Positions 1 to 9,800 of a stretch of DNA of 22,510 nt are shown here, piece by piece (the first letter of the stretch is position 1; each line of letters starts with the position of its first letter). The notes beneath the pieces are model-generated. The model was given only the letters and a program-made list of their open reading frames with translations. It did no database searches and was not told the DNA's origin. Source of the DNA: a virus; the IMG/VR virus record IMGVR_UViG_3300025325_000148, positions 1-22,510 of that record; one strand, 5' to 3'. Position numbers and translations under genes: made by a program.

Positions 1-2
1 CG

Positions 3-584
3 GATTTAGATAAAAAAATTATGGGCGCAACGGCAATGGGCGGTATGAGCAGAAAGTTTAAAACCGGAGTGGAGATGCTGAAGAGAGTGTCGGAGCAGTC
101 GGCAGGGAAAGCAAAGTATATTTCGATACCAGCCGATTCACCCGAAGCGGAATTCTACAGAAAACAGAAATTGGCACAAAGTCAGCCATCAAAATGGCAA
201 ACTTCCGCAGGCGAATACAGACCAGTTAAAATACCCGAAATTAACCTGCCGCCTAAAGCATTGGTGATAAGAGGGAAGGCAAGCAAATCGGCTGTAGCGA
301 AAGCAAAATTGCAAGAAGAATTCTTAGCGAGAAAGGAACTTGCAAGAGCCAAAGGGGTTGGAAAAGTCCCTATCGGCAGAAAATTGAAAAGTTTTGCCAA
401 AGCAGGAATTAGGGGCGTGGTCAAGGGAGCGGCAACGGAAGCACTTCCTCTTTATGTGGCAGGAAAGGTTCAGGCGGAAGCAGAACGACAAAGACAGGCG
501 GACGAGGAAGCTATGTTCGGAAAGACCAGATGGACTGAGGACGAAGTTAGAAAAGAAATAAAGAGGTTGAAAGCTATCTACTAA
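3..584 (+). CDS. Basic phage protein of unknown function, 5' partial
   Basis: I do not recognise this protein. The reading frame is open to the left edge: six sense codons (D L D K K I) precede the first ATG at 21, so the true start is probably outside the window and the gene is partial. The visible part is rich in Lys, Arg and Ala, with a Pro-containing linker near the middle, a basic stretch (RKLKSFAKAGIRG) and a charged helical C-terminus. There is no membrane segment or signal peptide. It is the first gene of the rightward virion block and ends 3 bases before the tail-protein start, so a structural or DNA-binding internal role is plausible, but only from context. Confidence 0.7.
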   Translation, partial: DLDKKIMGATAMGGMSRKFKTGVEMLKRVSEQSAGKAKYISIPADSPEAEFYRKQKLAQSQPSKWQTSAGEYRPVKIPEINLPPKALVIRGKASKSAVAKAKLQEEFLARKELARAKGVGKVPIGRKLKSFAKAGIRGVVKGAATEALPLYVAGKVQAEAERQRQADEEAMFGKTRWTEDEVRKEIKRLKAIY

Positions 585-587
585 TAT

Positions 588-2660
588 ATGTCAATACCAT
601 ATTATATACCAAGTATAGCGGGGGGGCGTAATGCCAAATACGCCAAGCATATGATATTTGACGCCCAGGCAGTAGACGAAAAGAATGTAGATATATTTAC
701 AGAACTCGGGGTATTGAAAAGGCGAAGGGGCTATACACAGAAGGTATTTACTGGCGGGGATTCAATATTTCTGAATTTTGTCAATACTCCTGCCAGTCCG
801 AACGGGGGAGGCAAGATAGTCAGTATGTTTAGATTTTTGTCGTCGGGGGGAACTACGAAGTTTAATCTTGCCATGATGGAAGCTCCAATACAAGCGTCAG
901 ACATATTGTTTCGTATAGAGGATAGCGGGGCGGTAACAATTCCTACCCCGGCACTTACGTTTAAGGGTGAAGATGTATTCTTTACGCAGGCAGGGGGATT
1001 TGCCTACTTTGCAGGCAAGGGAAGTGGCTTAAAAAGATTTAATCACCTTACTGACAAAGTGGAGCAAGCTGAATATGCACCGCCTACTGTTAATCCCATA
1101 GGAGGATTGTCACCGATTGCAAGCGGCGGGTTTTTGAGTGGCACATACATATATGCGTTTGCTTGGTATTACGGCAGCGTAGCTCCTCCAGATCCAGAGC
1201 ATAATTACGAAAGCCCAATGGTTATAGCAACGCAAACCGCAACAACCACTACAGCAGTATCATCTGTAAATATAACTGGCATAGTTCAGCCTGCTGTGGG
1301 TTCGGGAGTAACATATATCCTTATCTACAGGACGCTTGGTTCGGCTACCACGACACCATCCGAGAGCGGCTCGTTTCCTTATTACTTTGTAGGTTCTGTG
1401 GCGGTAGGGACAACTACTTTTTTAGATACCCTGTCCGATACGGCTATATTTTCACAGGGAACTGGACAGGTAATAGAAAATAGATTATCGCAGATATTCC
1501 CGAGCGCCAATGCAATAAAGGGATTGGCAAGTATAGACAGGAGGATATTTGTGGCAAGCAACCAACAAATACTCTATAGTTGCGCTTCGCCAGACGAGAG
1601 GGACCTAAAAGATTTTGAAAGTTCCGCAAGATTCAGGATGTTTATGCGATATGGTTCTGGTCCCACGGTGGTTCAGAAAACTCCATTTGTTAATCATGGT
1701 GCGGGACAAGAGGTATTTCACCCCAATTTCTTTAGAGAGGTAAACCCGGGTAATGGAGAACTTATAACAGCCCTTGCGGTTCATATGGGACGACTGGTTA
1801 TTTTCAAGGAAAATTCTATCTATAAACTCTATGGCTCCTCGTCTCTTGATTTTAGGGTATTACAGGAAAACGGAGATGTAGGTTGCATAGCTCCCCGTTC
1901 GGTGATAGCAGTAGAGGATAAGATTTACTTTATTGCAGGTGGCAAGAATGTTGGTATCTGGATGTACGACGGAGAAGGTATATATCCGATTTCGAGTATA
2001 CTTGAGCCATATTTACGAGCAAACATAGATATTGCTAACTTACATAACGCTGCGGCGGGCGTTTATCGCAATATGATATTTTTCTCGGTCCCGTTTGTTG
2101 ACGGAGGTGGCAAGAATAACAAGATACTTGTGTATGACTACCAAAGGTCGAATCCGAGAAGCGAGCCAGACAATCATTGGGCAACGTGGGATATACCTTA
2201 TATCTATAGTTTTCTTACGCAAACCAAGCCCGGAGATTTTGGTGAAATATTGATGGGTGGTCAATTTGCGGGAATACATCAATACGATACATCGGAGTTA
2301 GATTTAGGGGCAACTACCATACCTGCCTATTTCCAGACCAAATATTTTGATTTTGGGGTGGTTGATAATATCAAAACGTGGAGAAGAAGCCATATCGTAA
2401 CGGACAATAAAGAGGTAGATGTAACCCTGAAGCTATTTACTGATTACGATACCGTTACTGCTGAGAAAACAAAGATTCTGACTAATGATTATGCGGTTAA
2501 GAATATAGCAAGGCGAGATTATTCCTTCGGAACTATAAAGGGGAATTACGGCTCCTTGCGACTGGAGTGGAATACGGCAATAGCAGATTTCAGGATTATG
2601 AGCAGGTCGCTTTATTACGATATTGTTCCTGAAAGACAGGAAGCCAATCAACCTATATAA
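588..2660 (+). CDS. Beta-propeller-like phage tail protein (P22 gp10 / T7 gp12 style)
   Basis: This is probably a tail tube, nozzle or tail-stabilising protein of a short-tailed phage. The N-terminus has a capsid/tail-adaptor-like pattern ending in GVLKRRRGY at about residues 43-51. Residues about 242-290 form a strand-rich segment (IYRTLG, then a Thr/Ser loop, then FLDTLSD) like that in P22 gp10-type proteins. Later blade-like motifs follow: DRRIFVASNQQILYS near 317-333, MGRLVIFKENSIYKLYG near 400-417, and DKIYFIAGGKNVGIWMYDG near 444-462. At 690 residues it is a usual size for the class. The start has no good Shine-Dalgarno sequence; it lies 3 bases after the previous stop in an AT-rich leader, so translation may depend on the upstream gene. 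The exact family is inferred from pattern, not searched. Confidence 0.75.
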   Translation: MSIPYYIPSIAGGRNAKYAKHMIFDAQAVDEKNVDIFTELGVLKRRRGYTQKVFTGGDSIFLNFVNTPASPNGGGKIVSMFRFLSSGGTTKFNLAMMEAPIQASDILFRIEDSGAVTIPTPALTFKGEDVFFTQAGGFAYFAGKGSGLKRFNHLTDKVEQAEYAPPTVNPIGGLSPIASGGFLSGTYIYAFAWYYGSVAPPDPEHNYESPMVIATQTATTTTAVSSVNITGIVQPAVGSGVTYILIYRTLGSATTTPSESGSFPYYFVGSVAVGTTTFLDTLSDTAIFSQGTGQVIENRLSQIFPSANAIKGLASIDRRIFVASNQQILYSCASPDERDLKDFESSARFRMFMRYGSGPTVVQKTPFVNHGAGQEVFHPNFFREVNPGNGELITALAVHMGRLVIFKENSIYKLYGSSSLDFRVLQENGDVGCIAPRSVIAVEDKIYFIAGGKNVGIWMYDGEGIYPISSILEPYLRANIDIANLHNAAAGVYRNMIFFSVPFVDGGGKNNKILVYDYQRSNPRSEPDNHWATWDIPYIYSFLTQTKPGDFGEILMGGQFAGIHQYDTSELDLGATTIPAYFQTKYFDFGVVDNIKTWRRSHIVTDNKEVDVTLKLFTDYDTVTAEKTKILTNDYAVKNIARRDYSFGTIKGNYGSLRLEWNTAIADFRIMSRSLYYDIVPERQEANQPI

Positions 2661-2666
2661 ATATTT

Positions 2667-5600
2667 ATGAATTATCCTAATACGCCACAGATAGGAGAAG
2701 TGGAATCGCCGGCCGGAGCTGCATTTCCTACGCCTGTTGAGCCACCGCCAGAAAACATAGAGGTTCAAGAAGATATTCTTGAGAGAATACGCAAGCTTGA
2801 TGAAAAAATAAATCCTTATCTAAATCAAGCTACTCCTTCCGCTGCTCCCGACAATACCGAACGTGGTGATTATCCCGTTGATATGGCAGGGAATGTATCA
2901 AGATTATTTGGCAGGGCAATAAACGAGGGGTATAAAGAATACGGCAGTCCTGATAGAGATGGCAGGGATGCACAGGGGCAAGCGACTATTCTTCCCGCCG
3001 AAGATTACGAAACTGGTATGTCTGCGGACAAGCAAGGCGAGGAAATGGTTAGGTTGAATAAGGAATTATACTCATTGGTGCAAAGTGGCGAGATTGATAA
3101 CGACCAGCATTTTAATATATTCAACGCTCCGGTTGACGAATCTAAATTTCAAAAGGTATATAGCGACTGGGTGTATGGTCGCAAGAAACTTTCCGAGAAA
3201 GCTATCAGTGTGATGGGTCGTCTTTATGCCTTGCATAGACGAAGCCAAAGTGCAAAGATATTGCAAAGTCGCTTTGATGAGGCAACTGCCCTTGGTGTAA
3301 ATGTAGCAGGATTTGAAACTGGTATAGGTGCAGGCACGGGCAAAATACGAATACAGAAATTATTAGAGCAACAATTAGGAATAGGCGAGATTGGCAAAAC
3401 AGATATAAAGCTTAATCCGCTTGCTTGGGTGATAGGTAAAGATACTCCGTGGTGGCTCGGCGGAGAATTGAGTATCGGTAGTTTATCTGCGGTAGTTGGT
3501 TTTGTGACTGAGCTATTGTTCGACCCTACTACCTACTTAACTTTCGGCGTTGGTAAGGTGGTGACTATGATACCCGCAAAACAGGTAAGTGCGGCGATAG
3601 CAAAATCTACGCTCATTCCTGCCCTTGCAAGACCTGTTGCTTTTAGACAAGGAGATATACGTCTGACAGAACAGGGAGTAAAATTACTTTACGAGCTCAA
3701 GGCGTTCGTGGGTAAAGATGAAGCTATCTCTATACTTGCAAGCTCTTTAAGCGTGGCGAATAAGTATAGTGCGAGGGTAGGAGCAGAAATGCTCACGTCA
3801 AAAATTGGTAGAACTGTTACTGCGAGCGAAGTATTGTCCTTATCGAAAAGACGGGGTATAGGATTGGGTATACCGTTTACCCGATGGGAAACAGGCAGAT
3901 TACCTACAGGCAGATACCTAAAGCAATTTGCGGATATGCTGAGATTGCGAGGCGAAATGCTTGTAAATAAATCCGCCGAAAAACTTATAGCAAAAGACCC
4001 TGTATTCTATTCTTACGCAAAAAGATTATATACGGGCGTAGATAAGACAGTAGAGGCATTGAGCAGGTTATTCGTTGGCCCCTCAAGATTGCCTCATCTA
4101 CAGGAATTGTCAAAGTTACGAAACAGAGTAAAGATGGGTAAATCTCGTGCGATAGTGGATGAGTTTGTGGCTATCGCAGATGAGTATAAGAGCATCCTGC
4201 GAAATCCAGAACTACGAAAGAGTGTCAATCGGGAGATTTGGGATAGGGTCGAGGAGGATATTGTAAAATCTGAATTTAATTTGGCAGCAAGAAAAGAAGC
4301 GGCTATTGGATATGCTATCCAACACGAACCCGTAGCTTTAACCGTAAAAAAAGCCCCAGAGGTTATTAAGGATAAGGCAGGGGAGATTATTATTCCATTA
4401 GACGAAATGGTTGCCGATGTAAAAATTTGGTTTGCAAAGATAGCCAAAATGGACGTTGAGCTTTATAAAATACTTGATCAATCCCAGGTTATATCGAGTT
4501 ATGCTTACAGGGAATTATCTGACGAGGCAAGGCAATTTGCTATAAAACATAATTTCCTTACGAGTGGTGGCGGTTACAAAGAATTTACAACGTGGATGTC
4601 CAGTCAAGAGGGAAGAAAGCTTGGGAACTATAGACATAATTATATTCAGGAGTTAGCACGAGAAGGGAATTTATCGAGAATTTTCGGCGAGCAATCGCAA
4701 TGGCGAGATTTCAGGGGTGATTTCTATGTAGATGATATGCTTGAGGGTATGTTGAGGCGTGCCTTGAATAGTGTCAAGACAGGTGAAAATGCAGTAATGG
4801 TAAGAGACGCACTCGATACATTTGCCTACAAGAAGATTAAAGCTACTTACAATTTAGAGATAGACAGGGCGTTGAGAGAATTTCCCGATGCAACCTCATA
4901 TAGGGAATTGAGTGGTGCGACTGTAGGGCTTGAGGAAGCAATGGCAGGCAGGGCGATGGCTACTGGCGAATATGTCTATATAGTCAATAGGGAGATAGCG
5001 GAGAATTTGAAACAAACATGTCGATTCCTTGTCAATCAGGAAGATGAGGCGGTGTTGTGGTGGAAATCCTTTTCTAAAAATTATGATGATTTTATAACTA
5101 ACTGGCAGAAGCAGGCAACAATTATAAGACCTGACTATCATTTAGCCAACGCTATATCTGATTATTATAGGTGGTTTTCGTGGAAAGCATTAGGCGATAC
5201 TATACCCGAAATAACTCATAACTTTAGATATTCCAATAACCTATCCTTGAGCGTAATGAAAGATAGAGGATACTTTAACGATATGAACAAAAAGATATTC
5301 GGGGAAAAGATAGGCGGAATAATTGATAAGTATAAGGTTCCTGTTCCCCTCGAAGCTACAAAGAAGCTTACCGAGAAAGAAATGGCATTGGCAAATGAAT
5401 GGCTTGATGAGGCAATTTACTATAACGTATTTACTCTCGGTTCGTTTGATGATACTATGATGTTGCGGGCAGGAGCATTGCCTAACAGGGAATATCAAAG
5501 GGAATTGATGAAAGTAATTTATGGCGTAGATGTTCCGCCTCGGGGGCTTATGGATGCTATTTTTAAGTACTCACAATTTGAAAAACTATCGGATATCGGA

Positions 5601-6623
5601 GCAAATCTTGGGGCATATGCCGAGAACCAAAGACGACTGGCTCTTTATTTTGCTCAAAGATATCAGGGGAAATCTGTTCCGAAGGCACTCGAAGTGGTAG
5701 ATAAGATTATGTATACCAGCAGGATGTATACGGAATTTGAGAAAAAGTATGCAAGACGGATTATAATGTTCTACGGCTGGATGAGGAACAATATCCCTGC
5801 TATGATAGAGAACCTTGTATTGCATCCGTTCGAGGCATTATTCCCGTATCGAGTTATAAACTCAATCAGAATGAATAGTCAGGACGAAGACGAACTCATA
5901 AAAGAGCTATACCCTGCCTATGTCCACGATAACTGGGGAGTTCCGATACGGAGAGTAGGGGGCGAGCAACAGATGTTTTTGGCAGGCAGATATTTCTCTG
6001 TCTCGGATTTATGGAGCAAGGGAATATTCTCGACGCTTTCGGGTGATACAGACAAGACAACGAAATTTTTGCTTAATAGTTTAACACCTGCCATAAAAGG
6101 GGGACTGAATGTTGCAGGATACGAACTCGCTCCGATTTGGAGCGATAGAAATATTGCACCCATACCTACCGAACAAACGGAATTTTTAGGTATAGAGATG
6201 TCAAGGCGTGTAGCTCAAGCTACAAAAAGTTTATTTCCTGCTCTATATTTGGCAGATAGATTAGTATCAGGCAAGTTATCGATTCCTGAATTCGTTACGG
6301 GAATACGAACCGTAGGATTAAAGGAAGTCCAGTTATTAGAGGGCGGCTCATACAGAGCTAACAATATGATAAGGGAATTAAGCGGCCAGATAAAGAAACT
6401 GGCAAAGCGAAGCGAGGAAGCGTTGAATACGGGGAATAAAGACAAGGCGATATCTTTGGTGGGGGACGCTACCGCATTACAGACAGATAGGGAAGCGTGG
6501 AGAATCAGATTAAGAGAGATTACACGGAAGCTACGGGAACTTGGCGAGAGAAAAGAATTGAAAGTATCGGCAGATAAGGCATTACGACGGGTAAAAGCTA
6601 AACTTGAAGAAGGAGAAGAATAA
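2667..6623 (+). CDS. Very large phage virion/ejection-type protein (LPD38-like)
   Basis: This 1318-residue protein matches the pattern of large phage proteins encoded beside tail genes and suspected to be packaged and ejected with DNA. The first ~80 residues are Pro/Glu-rich and probably disordered. A hydrophobic, Gly-rich segment near 266-302 contains LLFDPTTYLTFGVG, a phrase common in these proteins. Near 815-840 is the IIRPDYHLANAISD type motif, and near 1014-1057 is a block with FEKKYARRIIMFYGWMRNN, typical of the LPD38-associated group. The C-terminal ~90 residues are charged and probably a coiled coil. The start lacks a clear ribosome binding site and follows the previous stop by 6 bases. 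An internal virion protein is the best guess. A polyvalent enzyme-bearing protein is possible, but I see no catalytic motif. Confidence 0.7.
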   Translation: MNYPNTPQIGEVESPAGAAFPTPVEPPPENIEVQEDILERIRKLDEKINPYLNQATPSAAPDNTERGDYPVDMAGNVSRLFGRAINEGYKEYGSPDRDGRDAQGQATILPAEDYETGMSADKQGEEMVRLNKELYSLVQSGEIDNDQHFNIFNAPVDESKFQKVYSDWVYGRKKLSEKAISVMGRLYALHRRSQSAKILQSRFDEATALGVNVAGFETGIGAGTGKIRIQKLLEQQLGIGEIGKTDIKLNPLAWVIGKDTPWWLGGELSIGSLSAVVGFVTELLFDPTTYLTFGVGKVVTMIPAKQVSAAIAKSTLIPALARPVAFRQGDIRLTEQGVKLLYELKAFVGKDEAISILASSLSVANKYSARVGAEMLTSKIGRTVTASEVLSLSKRRGIGLGIPFTRWETGRLPTGRYLKQFADMLRLRGEMLVNKSAEKLIAKDPVFYSYAKRLYTGVDKTVEALSRLFVGPSRLPHLQELSKLRNRVKMGKSRAIVDEFVAIADEYKSILRNPELRKSVNREIWDRVEEDIVKSEFNLAARKEAAIGYAIQHEPVALTVKKAPEVIKDKAGEIIIPLDEMVADVKIWFAKIAKMDVELYKILDQSQVISSYAYRELSDEARQFAIKHNFLTSGGGYKEFTTWMSSQEGRKLGNYRHNYIQELAREGNLSRIFGEQSQWRDFRGDFYVDDMLEGMLRRALNSVKTGENAVMVRDALDTFAYKKIKATYNLEIDRALREFPDATSYRELSGATVGLEEAMAGRAMATGEYVYIVNREIAENLKQTCRFLVNQEDEAVLWWKSFSKNYDDFITNWQKQATIIRPDYHLANAISDYYRWFSWKALGDTIPEITHNFRYSNNLSLSVMKDRGYFNDMNKKIFGEKIGGIIDKYKVPVPLEATKKLTEKEMALANEWLDEAIYYNVFTLGSFDDTMMLRAGALPNREYQRELMKVIYGVDVPPRGLMDAIFKYSQFEKLSDIGANLGAYAENQRRLALYFAQRYQGKSVPKALEVVDKIMYTSRMYTEFEKKYARRIIMFYGWMRNNIPAMIENLVLHPFEALFPYRVINSIRMNSQDEDELIKELYPAYVHDNWGVPIRRVGGEQQMFLAGRYFSVSDLWSKGIFSTLSGDTDKTTKFLLNSLTPAIKGGLNVAGYELAPIWSDRNIAPIPTEQTEFLGIEMSRRVAQATKSLFPALYLADRLVSGKLSIPEFVTGIRTVGLKEVQLLEGGSYRANNMIRELSGQIKKLAKRSEEALNTGNKDKAISLVGDATALQTDREAWRIRLREITRKLRELGERKELKVSADKALRRVKAKLEEGEE

Positions 6624-6626
6624 TTT

Positions 6627-6854
6627 ATGGCTACATTTAGAACGCCTGCGGAAAGAGGAAAGATAACGCCCTGGTGGCTAAAACTTTTAGGAGAACATCC
6701 CGAAAAGTTAGGGAGAAAGAGGGTTTGGCTACCCAAAAGGGTGGCGCAGCAGGAAGAGGCAACGTTAGAACCAATGCCTAAACCTATTCTACCTTTAGCT
6801 TTTTCACAGGAACTTGATAGATTAGCGGAAATGGGCATTATACCAAAGGAGTAA
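6627..6854 (+). CDS. Small phage protein of unknown function (75 aa)
   Basis: I do not recognise this 75-residue protein. The start is supported by an AGGAG sequence inside the end of the upstream gene, about 11 bases before the ATG, and the gene sits 3 bases after that stop and 4 bases before the next start. The N-terminal half is basic with a Trp pair (TPWWLKLLGEHPEKLG); the C-terminal half is Pro-rich and ends in an acidic helix. Position between two giant virion genes suggests a minor structural or assembly role. No zinc site, signal peptide or membrane helix is present. Confidence 0.75.
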   Translation: MATFRTPAERGKITPWWLKLLGEHPEKLGRKRVWLPKRVAQQEEATLEPMPKPILPLAFSQELDRLAEMGIIPKE

Positions 6855-6858
6855 CATC

Positions 6859-9800
6859 ATGGCTGATTTTTACGGAAAGAACGACGAAGGATACGTAGGT
6901 AATGACAAGTATCGGCTTGGTGGCGTCACCTATTACGGCGCGACAAGTTACAATGCGGCTAAAGCCCGATGGGAGCAATATAGTAAATCCCGGCAAACAC
7001 CCCCCGCCACAGCAGGGTCGAGCGTAAGGACAGATGCATGGGGTAATCCTATTGAGAGGAATATGGGGCTCGCCGGTGGCGGTACGCAGCCGATTACTCC
7101 TCCTACAACAAATATCAATCCCTGGGATTATTTATCACAGGGATTGGGAACCACAGGAGGACAACCAGGAGGAAGAACTACTCCAGGAACTACTCCAGAA
7201 GTATTTACCTATAAAGGCGTAACCTATGATTTTTCGGACAAAACTGCCCCCTTATGGACTGGTGCAAAGAATGACGCATATCAGGCATATTTGCAAGGCA
7301 TAGGGAAAAGTATTCCCAGCACTGCTAATGTATCCGCCTATGAGGAAAGACGAGGGGGGTTATTAGACGAAGCACAGAGATTGGTGCAACCACCACCACA
7401 AACTACGGGAATTGCTCCGTCGAGAGCTGCGTCAGTTTCGTTTCCTTTGGGTGGCGGATTTTCTACTACTACTATTATGGGGCAAGCTCCATCAGGAACT
7501 TATGCAGGAGCGGCTACACCACCACCTACTCCTGTTCCAGCAACTCCTCCAGCACCGACACCCACTCCGACACCTATTACTCAAGCAGATAGGGCTGCTG
7601 AAATGTTAAGGGCATCTATGGTGGGTGGTGGTGGAGCGGAAGCAAGGGGGGCTAGACCACAAGGAGCACTGCCAACGGAAGTAGGATATCCATCTGGCAG
7701 GTATCAGGAAGGTGCGACAGCAGCGGAACCTATTACAGGTATTAGGGAGCCGCGAGGGGCAGGAATGATTGCTCCTGTATCTATAAGGGGAACTGGTGAA
7801 ACTGGTCGGCTTGGCTTGCCACTTCGATATGAATCACTGGTGGGGCAGGTGCAACCCGAACATTTGCCCGTAAGCCCCGAATTAACAAAAGGGTTAGTAA
7901 AGACAGGAGCTGGCGTCGGTGGAGGGATAGGCGGAATGTTAGGTGGCCCCACGCAGGGATATGTCGCACAATTAGCGGACTGGCAAGAAAAGCAACGGAC
8001 AACAAATATTGTCGCCACAAATAAGTATTTCAAGCAATTCGAAACAAAAGAAGAAGCTATTCCGTCACCGATTACTCCTTATGAACACATCGAGGTAAAG
8101 GAAGAAGAACCGCCAAAACCTACCGAAAGCGAGAAGCCAAAAGACGAAACGATAGATTTATCTAAACTACAGGAATATATAACGGAACGCCAATCGCAGC
8201 TGGAGGAATTATCCCGATTAAAGCAATCAATGAGAAATGGCACTGTTCCTTATGACGATAAGAAGTATAGGGAATATACGGAAATGGGGAAAGCAAAAGA
8301 AGCTGAGCTTGTAAAATTAAGGCAAATGGTTACGCAACCTACTACCCAAGTTTCTCAAAAGAAAGCGACAGCAAAAAAACCTACCAAGCCGTCATACGAG
8401 GATACCGAAGAGCAGATAAGGGCAAGGGCGACAGAAGATGCCAAAATCTATGACGATAGTGGCTATGCATGGAGACAGACAGAAAAGATGCTGGAGTCGC
8501 AAAGAGATGCCGAACAACCTCCCGATATTGCCGATAAGGCAGCAAGGGCTTCGATAACTGATGATATTAAGACATACGGCGGAGTTTATAGGAAAGCTTT
8601 TGATGAGGCGAAAAAACAACCTGAAAAGACGGCCGAACAAACTCGCCAAACTGGATTAGAGGACTTAAAGGATAGAATAACCATCGAGAAAGAAAAGGGT
8701 GTAGCGGGCGATACGGAAGCATTAGACAAGATAATGGAGGAAGCTACAGCTATTGAACGCGAGGCAGGCAGGTCGGATTCCGAAGCAAGAGACATTGCGA
8801 GGGATGCCTATAGAACCCAATCCGATATTATTAGTAAGGGCACAACCGAGGAAGTTAAAAACGCAGAAACGGGAGTTGACATTTTAACCAAAGGAATTAC
8901 GAGAAGACTGCCTTATCTTACCGATGAGGAGAAATTGGCTATACTTGAGGACTTACAGGCAAAGAAAACTGATATTGAAAAAGCTATAAATAATAATCCA
9001 AATCTAACTCCTCCTGATATTCGAGGATTGACTGAGGCAATAAGCAAGCTATTGGACGCTGAAGATAAAATAAGAGACAGCATAGCAGATACATCTGCCG
9101 CGGGGAGAGAGAAAAAAATAGAAGGATACTTAACTGACCCTGCCAACGATAACCCCAAAACCGCATTGGAAAATGCCGAAACTGCCGACCAGTTATTAAG
9201 GAACTGGGGCGACAGCATAGCGGAGCCAGGGCAGTCGTGGATGAACCCTGAAACGTGGGGAGAACAGAAAAACGCAAGGGATATAAAAGAATACGAGGAA
9301 GCGTTACCGAAATTACAGGACGACATAAATAAACTTAGGAGTAAAGCATATACGGACAGCCAAAAGGATTATGTAAATAGATTGAATGCCCTTGCCGCCG
9401 ATAAGGACGACAGAGTAAACAGAACGATAGGTGAGATTAAAGCAAATGTGGGAATAATGAACAATGGTGGTTATACACCATACCAAGTTGAATCTATGTT
9501 AGATGAACTAAAAAAGTGGACAAATAACTACTTTGGCAAATTGACAGAACAGGAAGGTGAGTTGTACTATTATGCTGAGGGGAAAGCGGGGGTAATAACT
9601 AAATACCATCCGGGTCATAAGAAAACGACGGAAATAGAGATAGCAGAACAAAAGTTTGCAACCAATATAGAGGAAGCACAAAATAAACTGACTACCGAAA
9701 TGAATGTAGCAAGAAGTGCCACCCAAGAGAAAATCGGCAAGGAGAAAGCTGATAACTGGGATGACTATCGGGAGAGTATGGCGGAGGAACTTAATAAATA

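Noticed and set aside
6215-6838. Long minus-strand open frame (207 codons) over the end of the 1318-residue gene
   Set aside because: It is antisense to two well-supported rightward genes, is Ser/Leu-rich as expected for a shadow frame, and has no family-like motif or ribosome binding site.
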